34,036 nt of DNA from a virus. Position 1 is the first letter of the stretch. Every line of letters begins with the position of its first letter. This document shows positions 1 through 6,412 of this stretch, piece after piece. The stretch covers positions 1 through 34,036 of IMG/VR virus record IMGVR_UViG_3300005748_000166; one strand, given 5' to 3'. The notes beneath the pieces were generated by a model that was not told the origin of the DNA, ran no database searches, and saw nothing but the letters and a program-made list of their open reading frames with translations. The translations under genes and the position numbers were made by a program.

Positions 1-50
1 AAAAGGCAATAAGTTAAGCACCGAACGCTTATTTATTTATTGTGGGTAAC
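1..50. repeat. Terminal direct repeat, left copy (circular junction)
   Basis: These 50 bases are identical to the last 50 bases of the window (33987-34036). They carry the end of the methyltransferase gene, including its stop codon at 47-49. The simplest reading is that the contig is a closed circle printed with a 50-base overlap. A real short terminal repeat is the alternative. Confidence 0.97.
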
Positions 51-82
51 AAGCGGCTATATGTACTTCCAAATTTGTAACC

Positions 83-322
83 ATGAATAACTTTAGAAAT
101 CAACTACTTAGCATCGAGAATGATACATATACCCAAATCCAATTGGTTCAAATTTTAGAACTAGCCGCGAGCAAATTAGAAATAAACACTATTTCCGAAA
201 TGGCAAGAATGGAGGGTAAATCACCAAACGGTATAAAAAACTCAAAAGCCTATTTAAAAATCAAAATCGGCAAACAATCATTTGCTGTTAAAGGAGTAAG
301 AGATAATAATTTACCATTTTAA
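83..322 (+). CDS. Small protein with SSB-like C-terminal tip (79 aa)
   Basis: I do not recognise a named family. The middle (about residues 35-70) reads like a short helix-turn-helix or targeting domain (SEMARMEGKSPNGIKNSKAY). The last residues, RDNNLPF, closely match the acidic tip of the SSB encoded two genes downstream (VNDLPF). In SSB that tip recruits replication and repair proteins, so this protein may bind the same partners or compete with SSB for them; that role is inferred. It is the first complete gene after the circle junction and starts 33 nt after the methyltransferase stop codon. Confidence 0.8.
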   Translation: MNNFRNQLLSIENDTYTQIQLVQILELAASKLEINTISEMARMEGKSPNGIKNSKAYLKIKIGKQSFAVKGVRDNNLPF

Positions 323-328
323 ACAAAC

Positions 329-496
329 ATGGAAACAAGCTACGAAACAAATGTCCCTAAAAGAATAGAAGAGGCAGCTAAAAGATGCATTGAACAAATA
401 AAATCGAGCATAAAAGCCTTGGAAGAATTACAGGGAATTGCAGATGATGCAGGATTAAAATTAGATAAAAACACAGGTAAAATAACAAACAAATGA
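329..496 (+). CDS. Small hypothetical protein (55 aa)
   Basis: This short gene starts 6 nt after the previous stop and ends TGA at 494-496, overlapping the ssb start (493) in an ATGA junction. That tight packing is the main support for it. The product is mostly helical and charged (RIEEAAKRCIEQIKSSIKAL) and has no membrane segment. Function unknown; its place between the SSB-tip protein and ssb suggests a role in DNA metabolism. Confidence 0.75.
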   Translation: METSYETNVPKRIEEAAKRCIEQIKSSIKALEELQGIADDAGLKLDKNTGKITNK

Positions 497-861
497 TAAA
501 CAAACAAATCATACTCGGAAGAGTAGGCAAAGACGCTGAAACTAAAACTATCGGCAACGGACAAGTAACTAACTTCTCAATAGCGACATCAGAAAGCTAC
601 AAAGACAAAGAAGGTAACTGGCAAGAAAAAACAGAATGGCACAATATAACCGCTTACGGTAAGCAAGCCGAATATGCTGGCAAGATCAAAAAGGGAGATT
701 TAATATATTTAGAAGGTAAAAAATCAACTCGACAATACGAATCTAACGGAGCAACTAAATACCATGTTGAAACTATTATAAATCACTTTAGAAAGATTAA
801 TGCAGGAACAACAGCACAACCAGCGGTTAAAGATGATGACGTAAACGATTTACCATTTTGA
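493..861 (+). CDS. ssb: Single-stranded DNA-binding protein
   Basis: The protein coats single-stranded DNA during phage replication and recombination. Residues 1-105 read as an SSB OB-fold: MINKQIILGRVGKDAE at the N-terminus, then the conserved stretch around GNWQEKTEWHNITAYGKQAE and the strand region GDLIYLEGKKSTRQYES. A short linker leads to the acidic tip DDDVNDLPF, the usual protein-interaction tail of Bacteroidetes SSBs. At 122 aa it is short for the family because the linker is reduced. It overlaps the genes on both sides by 4 nt. Together with the NinB-like, Rad52-like and RusA genes it makes a phage recombination set. Confidence 0.96.
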   Translation: MINKQIILGRVGKDAETKTIGNGQVTNFSIATSESYKDKEGNWQEKTEWHNITAYGKQAEYAGKIKKGDLIYLEGKKSTRQYESNGATKYHVETIINHFRKINAGTTAQPAVKDDDVNDLPF

Positions 862-1286
862 TTTACAAACCAGCAGACATAGAAAAAGCAGTAGCATACG
901 TTACTAAGTGCTTAAACAATGGTCACAACATAGAAGTGAAGCGCAAAACATCGCGCTCACTTTCTCAAAACAAGTACTTACACGTTATTTTAGGAGGTTT
1001 TGCAATGGAGTATGGGGAAACTATCGAATACACCAAACAAATCATTTTTAAGCGGCTTGTTAATCCTCAAATATTCCAAACTAAGCACATCAATAAAAAG
1101 CGTGAAGAAACTAGAATAGAATGGCGAAGCACCGCAGACCTAACAACTGAAGAAACAACGCAGTCTATTGAGAGATTTAGGACTTATTCCAGTAAGGAAT
1201 TTGGGATATACTTACCGGAACCACATGAAAAGGAAATTATTGAAGAAATAGAATACCAAATAAGCAAACAACAAGAATATCTATGA
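858..1286 (+). CDS. ninB: NinB-like recombination protein (lambda Orf family)
   Basis: NinB/Orf proteins bind single-stranded DNA and SSB and act as recombination mediators. The match rests on two conserved stretches: SRSLSQNKYLHVILGGFA (residues about 32-49), where the family has a QN-x-x-LH pattern, and RSTADLTTEETTQSIERF with SKEFGIYLPEP near the C-terminus. The length, 142 aa, is normal for the family. The start is TTG at 858-860, overlapping the SSB stop as TTGA; the first in-frame ATG lies about 50 codons in and would remove the QN motif. The location right after ssb fits an SSB partner. Confidence 0.85.
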   Translation: MIYKPADIEKAVAYVTKCLNNGHNIEVKRKTSRSLSQNKYLHVILGGFAMEYGETIEYTKQIIFKRLVNPQIFQTKHINKKREETRIEWRSTADLTTEETTQSIERFRTYSSKEFGIYLPEPHEKEIIEEIEYQISKQQEYL

Positions 1287-1621
1287 GTACATTGAAACAA
1301 AGCGGACATCTTCTAACTTTACTAATATCATCACAAGTATTTTTAGAATCACATGATGAATTAGAGGGAACAAATCAATTCAAGCAAAACGAAAAAAGAA
1401 TTATAGGAAGGGCATTAGAAGTAATTGAAAAACGATTAAGCGATAACGGTTGGAGATTACACCAAGCAGATGATAAGATGTTTTCAGAAGAAACAGAACT
1501 ATTTGAAGATATTGTAAAGATACTTGGTAAGATGCACCCGGGTCACATGGAAGTATTCAGAGATACTGCCAAAGACATTCTTTTAAACCCTAAATTAGCT
1601 TTAGATGCAGAAGCACATTAA
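1283..1621 (+). CDS. Hypothetical protein (112 aa)
   Basis: The start ATG overlaps the NinB stop (ATGA). The product is helical and acidic with no membrane segment, cysteine cluster or motif I can assign. The stretch NQFKQNEKRIIGRALEVIEKRL looks like an amphipathic helix. Coding is supported by the tight packing between the NinB-like and HNH genes. Function unknown. Confidence 0.75.
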   Translation: MSTLKQSGHLLTLLISSQVFLESHDELEGTNQFKQNEKRIIGRALEVIEKRLSDNGWRLHQADDKMFSEETELFEDIVKILGKMHPGHMEVFRDTAKDILLNPKLALDAEAH

Positions 1622-1859
1622 GAACTATCTAAATCATTTTAAATACTCAGAAACAGACGTTATTCAATGTGAGGTTTGCCATAACAAAGCGGTTGACATT
1701 CATCATATTTACCCAAGATCATCATTTGGAAACAAAAGAAAGGACGAACAAGATGAGGTAAGCAACTTAATAGCATTGTGTAGAAATTGCCATGAAAAGG
1801 CACACGACAACATGAAAGAAAGCAGAATTTATTTAACCGATATTGTAAACAAAAGATAA
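1605..1859 (+). CDS. HNH endonuclease-like protein (84 aa)
   Basis: This is a compact beta-beta-alpha-metal nuclease domain. The metal site is formed by two cysteine pairs, C22-x2-C25 and C59-x2-C62, and the catalytic segment is DIHHIYPRSSFG (H33, H34). The family asparagine (N54 in VSNLIALC) and the final NCHEKAH segment follow. The start overlaps the upstream gene by 17 nt. Such small HNH proteins often assist DNA packaging next to terminase; here it is 2 kb away in the recombination cluster, so a role in DNA processing or as a free-standing nuclease is equally possible. Confidence 0.88.
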   Translation: MQKHIKNYLNHFKYSETDVIQCEVCHNKAVDIHHIYPRSSFGNKRKDEQDEVSNLIALCRNCHEKAHDNMKESRIYLTDIVNKR

Positions 1860-1862
1860 GCT

Positions 1863-2222
1863 ATGTTTAGAAAACTAAGAAAAGCACAATTACAAGAAAA
1901 AGTAAAATCACAAATAAACACCATTGAAGTGTTAGAGAATGCCAATAATGATAAAATAGTTGAGATTAATAAACTTAATGATCATGTTGATTTACTGAAT
2001 AGAACAATCAAAGAATTAAGAACGGATATAGCTTCTTTAGATAAGAGATTAAATTTATCAAAAGAAATATCTAAGTTAGAATCTAAAATGAACAATATAA
2101 TTGACGAGTTTGTTCATGATAATGACATACAGGAATTTAGTGTATCTGTTCATCTTAATGATGAATTAGGGCAGTCAGGTAAATATTTTAAGAAAGCTAT
2201 GACAATAATTAAAGCAGAATAA
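1863..2222 (+). CDS. Coiled-coil hypothetical protein (119 aa)
   Basis: Residues about 5-90 form a long heptad-like coiled coil (EKVKSQINTIEVLENANNDK, then NDHVDLLNRTIKELRTDIAS). It ends in a short mixed domain, DIQEFSVSVHLNDELGQSGKYF. There is no signal peptide and no membrane segment. It is the last gene before the gene-free region and sits 3 nt after the HNH gene. Function unknown. Confidence 0.75.
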   Translation: MFRKLRKAQLQEKVKSQINTIEVLENANNDKIVEINKLNDHVDLLNRTIKELRTDIASLDKRLNLSKEISKLESKMNNIIDEFVHDNDIQEFSVSVHLNDELGQSGKYFKKAMTIIKAE

Positions 2223-2233
2223 AAAAAATCAAT

Positions 2234-2241
2234 TACCTTTG
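2234..2241 (+). promoter_or_regulatory. TAccTTTG promoter -7 motif A
   Basis: This matches the Bacteroidetes -7 consensus TAnnTTTG and lies 12 bp after the last stop codon. No clear TTTG -33 element is visible at the expected distance. A perfect 6-bp dyad (GTGATG 2241-2246 / CATCAC 2255-2260) overlaps the expected start of transcription. An intrinsic terminator follows at 2293-2340, so the transcript would be about 90 nt. Confidence 0.45.
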
Positions 2242-2292
2242 TGATGGCTAAATACATCACTTAAAGGAAACATAAAAAGATTATTCAAAATC

Positions 2293-2340
2293 GCCCCGCC
2301 TTTTTGTGAGTTTAGCCGCTACTTAAAATGGGGCTTTTTT
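2293..2340 (+). terminator. Intrinsic terminator A
   Basis: GCCCC (2293-2297) pairs with GGGGC (2330-2334) and is followed directly by six T (2335-2340). The loop is long (32 nt), so the stem is weaker than the other terminators here. It would end the early operon, and also any transcript begun at motif A. Confidence 0.6.
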
Positions 2341-2632
2341 GTGCCCAGTCTTTTGCAAGGTGTTATTCTCTAATAAACTTGCTCAACCAGTTGTAATAGC
2401 CCTGGTAGTGGTGTTTGCACTTTAGATTAGTATGGCTAAAGCAGGCTAAGCACCACAAGAAAAAAAACAAGATTAAATGATAGGTAAGGACGAAACACTT
2501 TCCTCTATCAGCCTAAACTAAATGACCGACCGACCGATTGTGTTATTAAGGTTCTTCAATAGGTTTTAATATTTAAGTATGTTAAACACTTATTGAACCT
2601 TACACATTCCCTCCCTCTCTCTTGTGTTATAT
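2341..2632. other. Gene-free region with four consecutive imperfect hairpins
   Basis: No open reading frame of useful size is present. Four dyads follow one another. (a) GCAAG 2355-2359 and TTATT 2363-2367 with AATAA 2372-2376 and CTTGC 2378-2382. (b) GTGGTG 2408-2413, TGC 2416-2418 and TTTAG 2421-2425 with CTAAA 2436-2440, GCA 2441-2443 and CACCAC 2451-2456. (c) GATAG 2479-2483 and AGGA 2487-2490 with TCCT 2501-2504 and CTATC 2505-2509. (d) AAGGTT 2548-2553 and CAATA 2557-2561 with TATTG 2591-2595 and AACCTT 2596-2601. Each has a 2-3 nt bulge in its 5' arm. It could be a structured RNA, a packaging or replication site, or a regulatory leader. Confidence 0.55.
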
Positions 2633-2662
2633 TTTGAATATCAAATATATTCTGTATATTGC
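2633..2662 (+). promoter_or_regulatory. Promoter with operator-like dyad upstream of the RHH gene
   Basis: TTTG (2633-2636), an 18-bp spacer, then TATATTGC (2655-2662), a near match to TAnnTTTG. The spacer holds a perfect inverted repeat, GAATAT (2636-2641) / ATATTC (2647-2652), a good size for a ribbon-helix-helix dimer. The RHH gene starts 22 nt downstream, so autorepression is likely but inferred. Confidence 0.6.
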
Positions 2663-2683
2663 ACTACATTAAAAACATAAAAT

Positions 2684-2986
2684 ATGAGAAAACTAATTGA
2701 CATTCCAGATTATGCTCTAAAAGATTTGAAGATTTTGGCAGTTAAAAGTGATACTGACTTAAAGAACTACATTCAAGATTTACTTATAAATCACTATGAG
2801 TTATCAAAAGTAACAGACTTGGCTCTTGATATTGCAAATGATAAAGACCAAATACAAAGAGCAATAATGAACTTCCTTACCCATACTTATACTTCATTAA
2901 AAGATGAGGGTATGGATTATGAGTATTTATTGGATGAAATAATAGCAGGGTGTAAACAACTTAAAGCAACTAATGAAGATGAGTAG
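2684..2986 (+). CDS. Ribbon-helix-helix (CopG/Arc-type) regulator (100 aa)
   Basis: The N-terminal 36 residues fit a ribbon-helix-helix DNA-binding fold: a short beta strand (KLIDIP), helix A (YALKDLKILAVKSD), and helix B after DLKNYIQDLL. RHH proteins bind as dimers to short palindromes with the strand in the major groove. The remaining 60 residues are acidic and helical and may mediate oligomerisation. It is the first gene after the gene-free region and lies just behind a promoter with a 6-bp dyad in the spacer, so it may control its own operon or the late operon. The exact target is not shown by sequence. Confidence 0.7.
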   Translation: MRKLIDIPDYALKDLKILAVKSDTDLKNYIQDLLINHYELSKVTDLALDIANDKDQIQRAIMNFLTHTYTSLKDEGMDYEYLLDEIIAGCKQLKATNEDE

Positions 2987-3158
2987 GTATTTTGTGATAA
3001 CTGGAACTATGGGGGATATTTGGACTACTGTTTGGATTGGGTGGATAGAAGAAACATGGAATAAGGACGACTTCTTAAAAGAAATGCCTGAAGATTTTTA
3101 TTTCTTATCCGTAAAAGAACTTTCAAAAGAAGATTACTACAAGTGGAGAGAGGAATAG
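2979..3158 (+). CDS. Hypothetical protein (59 aa)
   Basis: A small protein rich in aromatic residues (RYFVITGTMGDIWTTVWIGW) with an acidic, lysine-rich C-terminus. It is not clearly membrane-spanning. Two in-frame ATGs exist, at 2973 and 2979. I chose 2979 because it gives the 8-nt ATGnnTAG overlap with the upstream stop that recurs elsewhere in this genome (21034, 27406). Function unknown. Confidence 0.7.
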   Translation: MSRYFVITGTMGDIWTTVWIGWIEETWNKDDFLKEMPEDFYFLSVKELSKEDYYKWREE

Positions 3159-3184
3159 ATGTTGTTATTTAACTAACAAATGAT

Positions 3185-3505
3185 ATGAGCGCAGCCTTTA
3201 AACTAACACCACAATATTCAAGAATAGTTAACTACTGTTTAGAATTAGGAATATTAGACCAATTAGCAACGTTTCAATGTTTTGCCGATAGTATATTCAA
3301 CTACTCTATAAAAGATGAAAAAACTATGGTAATATTTGAATTTTGTGCTGACGATTCCCTAATACCACAAATGGAAGTTTCATGGTTGCTGGATCTAAAA
3401 AGAGTAACCTATTTCCATTGTTCTATATTTGAGATTGAAGAAGATGAATGGGTAGAAATACATTCAGAATTATTTAGCCACTATTCGGATGAAATGTTAA
3501 ATTGA
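3185..3505 (+). CDS. Hypothetical protein (106 aa)
   Basis: The product is acidic (pI clearly low), with alternating hydrophobic strands and several cysteines, but no recognisable motif or membrane helix. It is the last gene before the late-operon leader: its stop is followed immediately by promoter motif B and a strong terminator. Function unknown. Confidence 0.72.
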   Translation: MSAAFKLTPQYSRIVNYCLELGILDQLATFQCFADSIFNYSIKDEKTMVIFEFCADDSLIPQMEVSWLLDLKRVTYFHCSIFEIEEDEWVEIHSELFSHYSDEMLN

Positions 3506-3506
3506 C

Positions 3507-3514
3507 TATATTTG
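3507..3514 (+). promoter_or_regulatory. TAtaTTTG promoter -7 motif B
   Basis: A perfect match to TAnnTTTG beginning 2 nt after the stop codon of the upstream gene. No good -33 element is seen. A transcript from here would run about 80 nt through two hairpins and end at 3598. Confidence 0.45.
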
Positions 3515-3536
3515 TAATGTTTCATGTCATAGATGT

Positions 3537-3598
3537 AAAAGCGGTTTTGAGAAGTTTACGCTTTTAGCCCCCTATCATTAATTTGGTAGGGGTTTTTT
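3537..3598 (+). terminator. Two tandem hairpins ending in a strong intrinsic terminator
   Basis: The first hairpin pairs AAAAGCG (3537-3543) with CGCTTTT (3559-3565), 7 bp without mismatch. The second pairs CCCCTATCA (3569-3577) with TGGTAGGGG (3584-3592), 9 bp with one GU pair and a 6-nt loop, followed by six T (3593-3598). The second is a textbook terminator separating early from late genes. The extra upstream hairpin makes the module look like a small structured RNA or an attenuated leader. Confidence 0.82.
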
Positions 3599-3608
3599 AT
3601 GCCAAATA

Positions 3609-3666
3609 TTATTTTGTACTTTTGATGTTGAACAACTAAAAACTTGTTTATTCAAGTTATTTCAAG
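3609..3666 (+). promoter_or_regulatory. Late-operon promoter motif and leader dyad
   Basis: TACTTTTG at 3617-3624 matches TAnnTTTG and lies between terminator B and the terminase gene, so it is the best candidate for the late promoter. The short leader contains a perfect dyad, AACTTG (3641-3646) / CAAGTT (3653-3658), and a direct repeat TTCAAG (3651, 3661), ending 1 nt before the ATG at 3667. The dyad could be a protein-binding site or hide the ribosome site. Confidence 0.55.
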
Positions 3667-3942
3667 ATGTCAAAACACGGAGGTAAAAGAAAAGGGGCTG
3701 GAAGGCCAGCTAAAGCAGATGAGGTAAAACTCATTGAGAACATGGACGCCGTTCTTGCGCCAACAGAGGTGTGGGAAAAGTTAGCTGCAAAGGTTATGGA
3801 GAAAGACACTAGCGCAATTAAAACTTGGTTAGAATATAGGTACGGTAAACCAAAGCAAACCATTGAAAACGATATTAACGTAAAGACTAAAGGAAACGTA
3901 CCTATTTCAAAATGGTTGGACGATGCTACAAGTACCGACTAA
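3667..3942 (+). CDS. terS: Terminase small subunit (91 aa)
   Basis: The small subunit recognises phage DNA and hands it to the large subunit for packaging. The N-terminus GGKRKGAGRPAKAD is the basic GAGRP arm common in phage small terminases. The middle is a short helical region, and the C-terminal WLEYRYGKPKQTIE is also a familiar small-terminase stretch. At 91 aa it is short for the family. It overlaps the large subunit gene by 20 nt, which strongly supports the call. It is the first gene of the late operon. Confidence 0.85.
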   Translation: MSKHGGKRKGAGRPAKADEVKLIENMDAVLAPTEVWEKLAAKVMEKDTSAIKTWLEYRYGKPKQTIENDINVKTKGNVPISKWLDDATSTD

Positions 3943-5122
3943 ATATAAACATCTATACACAACTGATAAGCCTATAATATTAGTAACTGGAGGACGTGGA
4001 AGCGCAAAGTCTTTTAACACATCTCTATTCATTAAAAGGCTATCATACGAGGAAAATCATATAATGCTCTATTCACGTTATACTATGGATAGTGCTGAAA
4101 AATCTGTTATTCCTGAATTTCAAGAAAAGATAGACTTAGAAGGAGATAACGATCACTTCAAAGTAAACTCCAAAGAAATACTCAACACACGTAGTGATAG
4201 TAAAATTCTATTTAGTGGGATAAAGACATCTTCAGGAAATCAAACTGCAAAGCTTAAAGGTATTCAGGGGTTAGATACTTTTATTGTAGATGAAGCTGAA
4301 GAATGGCAAAGTGATGAAGAGTTTGACAAGATTAGACTATCAATTAGAAAGGTAGATATTCAGAATAGGGTTATTGTGATAATGAACCCAAGCAATTCAG
4401 AACACTTTATTTACAAGAAGTACATCAAGAATACAAATAAGGTAATTGAAATAGATGGCGTTCAAATACCTATAAGCACACACCCCGAAGTTTGTCACAT
4501 ACATACAACCTACTTAGATAATATTGAACATCTTTCTGCTGACTTCCTTAGAGAAGTTGAGTACATGAAAGAACACAATAGAGAAAAGTACAACCATATT
4601 ATACTTGGTGCATGGCAAACAAGAAAATCAGGAGCAATATACACACGTTGGAAAAAAGGGCAATTCAACCACTCCCTACCTTATGCCTTTGGTTTAGACT
4701 TCGGGTTTACCCACCCAACCGCATTGGTTAAAGTAGCAGTTGACCATGATAAGCGTATTATCTACGCAAAGCAAATGATATACGGAGCAGGAATAACACC
4801 TACTCAACTTTACAAGCAAATAGCAAACCAAGTTAAAGAAGATGAACTTATTGTTGCTGATGGTTCCTCAAGTGGTTTAGATAAGATAAACGAACTACGT
4901 CAAATAGGTTACAACTGCATACCAGCAGCGAAAGGTCAGGGTTCTGTTCTTCATGGGATAACCAAAATACAAGATTACCTTATAGTGATAGAAGATTCGC
5001 CTGACATTGAACACGAACTAAACAATTATATTTGGCTTGATGGGCGAAGTGAAACACCAAAGAAGGAATTTGATGATGCATTAGATGCATTAAAATATGC
5101 TTTTATTAAACTAACCGAATAA
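3923..5122 (+). CDS. terL: Terminase large subunit
   Basis: This is the packaging motor: an ATPase pumps DNA into the prohead and a nuclease cuts it. The ATPase half has Walker A GGRGSAKS (residues 23-30), Walker B TFIVDEAEEW (D123, E124) and a coupling motif around MNPSN (154-158). The RNase H-like nuclease half has GLDFGFTHP (D259), VADGSSSG (D313) and DDALDAL (D384/D388). The order and motifs fit the Terminase_3/PBSX type, and 399 aa is a normal length. It overlaps the small subunit and is followed 21 nt later by the portal gene. Confidence 0.96.
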   Translation: MLQVPTKYKHLYTTDKPIILVTGGRGSAKSFNTSLFIKRLSYEENHIMLYSRYTMDSAEKSVIPEFQEKIDLEGDNDHFKVNSKEILNTRSDSKILFSGIKTSSGNQTAKLKGIQGLDTFIVDEAEEWQSDEEFDKIRLSIRKVDIQNRVIVIMNPSNSEHFIYKKYIKNTNKVIEIDGVQIPISTHPEVCHIHTTYLDNIEHLSADFLREVEYMKEHNREKYNHIILGAWQTRKSGAIYTRWKKGQFNHSLPYAFGLDFGFTHPTALVKVAVDHDKRIIYAKQMIYGAGITPTQLYKQIANQVKEDELIVADGSSSGLDKINELRQIGYNCIPAAKGQGSVLHGITKIQDYLIVIEDSPDIEHELNNYIWLDGRSETPKKEFDDALDALKYAFIKLTE

Positions 5123-5131
5123 AATTTTGTA

Positions 5132-5139
5132 TAACTTTG
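5132..5139 (+). promoter_or_regulatory. TAacTTTG promoter -7 motif before the portal gene
   Basis: A perfect TAnnTTTG match between the terL stop (5122) and the portal ATG (5144), in an intergenic gap of only 21 bp. A start site 5-8 nt downstream would fall on or inside the ATG, giving a leaderless message. No convincing -33 element is seen. Confidence 0.4.
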
Positions 5140-5143
5140 CATT

Positions 5144-6400
5144 ATGGGATTGTTTTCGCCTTTCGCTGAATGGACTAAAGGACTTAGAAATAAGGTTCAA
5201 ACGTCTAGTTTCTTCTACTTATTAAACGGCTTCACATCGGACAACCGAGAGAGTGAACAAGCCATTATTGAGGGTGCATACATTCGCAATGCTACCGCTT
5301 ATTCTATTGTTTCAAAGCTTTCTAAACTAACCGCACGTTTACCATTTCATTTTGAATATAAAGACACTCCTTTAGAAGAAGGGGAGTTTGTTGAGTTTTG
5401 GAGAGCACCAAATGCAGATTTAAGATTCAGGGATTATGTTTACCAGGCGTCAACATATCTTTATTTACTTGGAGATTTTTACGCTAAGATAGATGAAGAA
5501 GCAGTTGGATTTAATGACATTGAGTTGATTCCACTACCTCCACAGTTGGTTAATTGCGTTAAAGAGAATGAAGGAACTGTATTAAGTAAGGTTAAATACT
5601 ACCAATTAAATGATGGTGCTATTAACCAAAGGATAGAATGTGAAAATATAATCCATTGTAAGCACTTTGACCCATCATTAGAAGGGTTGAGGTTAAATAA
5701 TGGGTTAAGCCCTTTTCAAGCTGGTTCTTTAACAGTAAGAGCAAGTAACAACGCAAACATAGCAGAAGCCACAACATTTGAAAATGGAGCAGTAAGCCAT
5801 TTAATATTTAGTAAGAAAGGTGGGGTAACACTATCTAAACAGGATAAAGAAACTATTGATGGCGCTAATAGGGATAGATTTGGTGGCGCACATAAGACGG
5901 GGAGCACTTACACAGTAACAGGAGAAGCACAATCTTTAAAGATAGGAAGCACACCAAAAGAATTGGGTATTCCTGAAGAAAGGGTAGCACTACTTAGAGA
6001 GATGTGCAACTTACTTGGTGTTAATAGTGCCGAGTTTAACGACCCAGCAAACAAGACATTTGCCAACGCTAAAGAAGCAAGAAGAGCAATGTATGCTGAC
6101 GTTGTTATACCACAGTTTGAACTTATAATGGAAGAGCATATTTATAAGTTAGCTGAAAGGTATGGACTTGACCCAAATGAATTAAAGGTAGTTGTTGATA
6201 CTGAAAAGATTGACGCCATGAATCCTGAACCATTAGAAGTTAGAAAGCAAGATGTTCAGGAGTATAAAGATGGATTGATTAGCAGAGAATACTTTACAGA
6301 GAAATATAATATTGAGGACAATGGACAAACATTTGCAAACAACCAAGAAGAGATTATTGAAGTTGAAGAGGGCGAGGGAGAAAGCATTGAAGAACAATAA
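5144..6400 (+). CDS. Portal protein (HK97-type)
   Basis: The portal forms the dodecameric ring at the capsid vertex through which DNA passes. The order of features fits HK97-type portals: N-terminal YIRNATAYSIVSKLSKLTA, the wing region with a GDFYAKID segment, clip and stem around HLIFSKKGGVTLSKQDKE, and the C-terminal crown beginning near LLGVNSAEFNDPANKTFANA with ARRAMYADVVIP. The length, 418 aa, is typical. The C-terminus is very acidic (EEGEGESIEEQ). Gene order terS-terL-portal-protease-capsid is classic. Confidence 0.93.
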   Translation: MGLFSPFAEWTKGLRNKVQTSSFFYLLNGFTSDNRESEQAIIEGAYIRNATAYSIVSKLSKLTARLPFHFEYKDTPLEEGEFVEFWRAPNADLRFRDYVYQASTYLYLLGDFYAKIDEEAVGFNDIELIPLPPQLVNCVKENEGTVLSKVKYYQLNDGAINQRIECENIIHCKHFDPSLEGLRLNNGLSPFQAGSLTVRASNNANIAEATTFENGAVSHLIFSKKGGVTLSKQDKETIDGANRDRFGGAHKTGSTYTVTGEAQSLKIGSTPKELGIPEERVALLREMCNLLGVNSAEFNDPANKTFANAKEARRAMYADVVIPQFELIMEEHIYKLAERYGLDPNELKVVVDTEKIDAMNPEPLEVRKQDVQEYKDGLISREYFTEKYNIEDNGQTFANNQEEIIEVEEGEGESIEEQ

Positions 6401-6412
6401 AACTGTTACAAA

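Noticed and set aside
2524-2536. GACC tandem repeat as a regulatory element
   Set aside because: Only three units, within a loop between hairpins; too short to separate from chance.
2341-2632. tRNA or CRISPR array in the gene-free region
   Set aside because: No cloverleaf with a T-loop GTTCRA at the right place, and the four hairpins differ in sequence and spacing, so they are not direct repeats with spacers.
3609-3640. A fourth TTTG-N18 type early promoter before terS
   Set aside because: TTATTTTG is present at 3609-3616, but no TAnnTT element follows 18 bp later. The TACTTTTG at 3617 is a better candidate for this operon.
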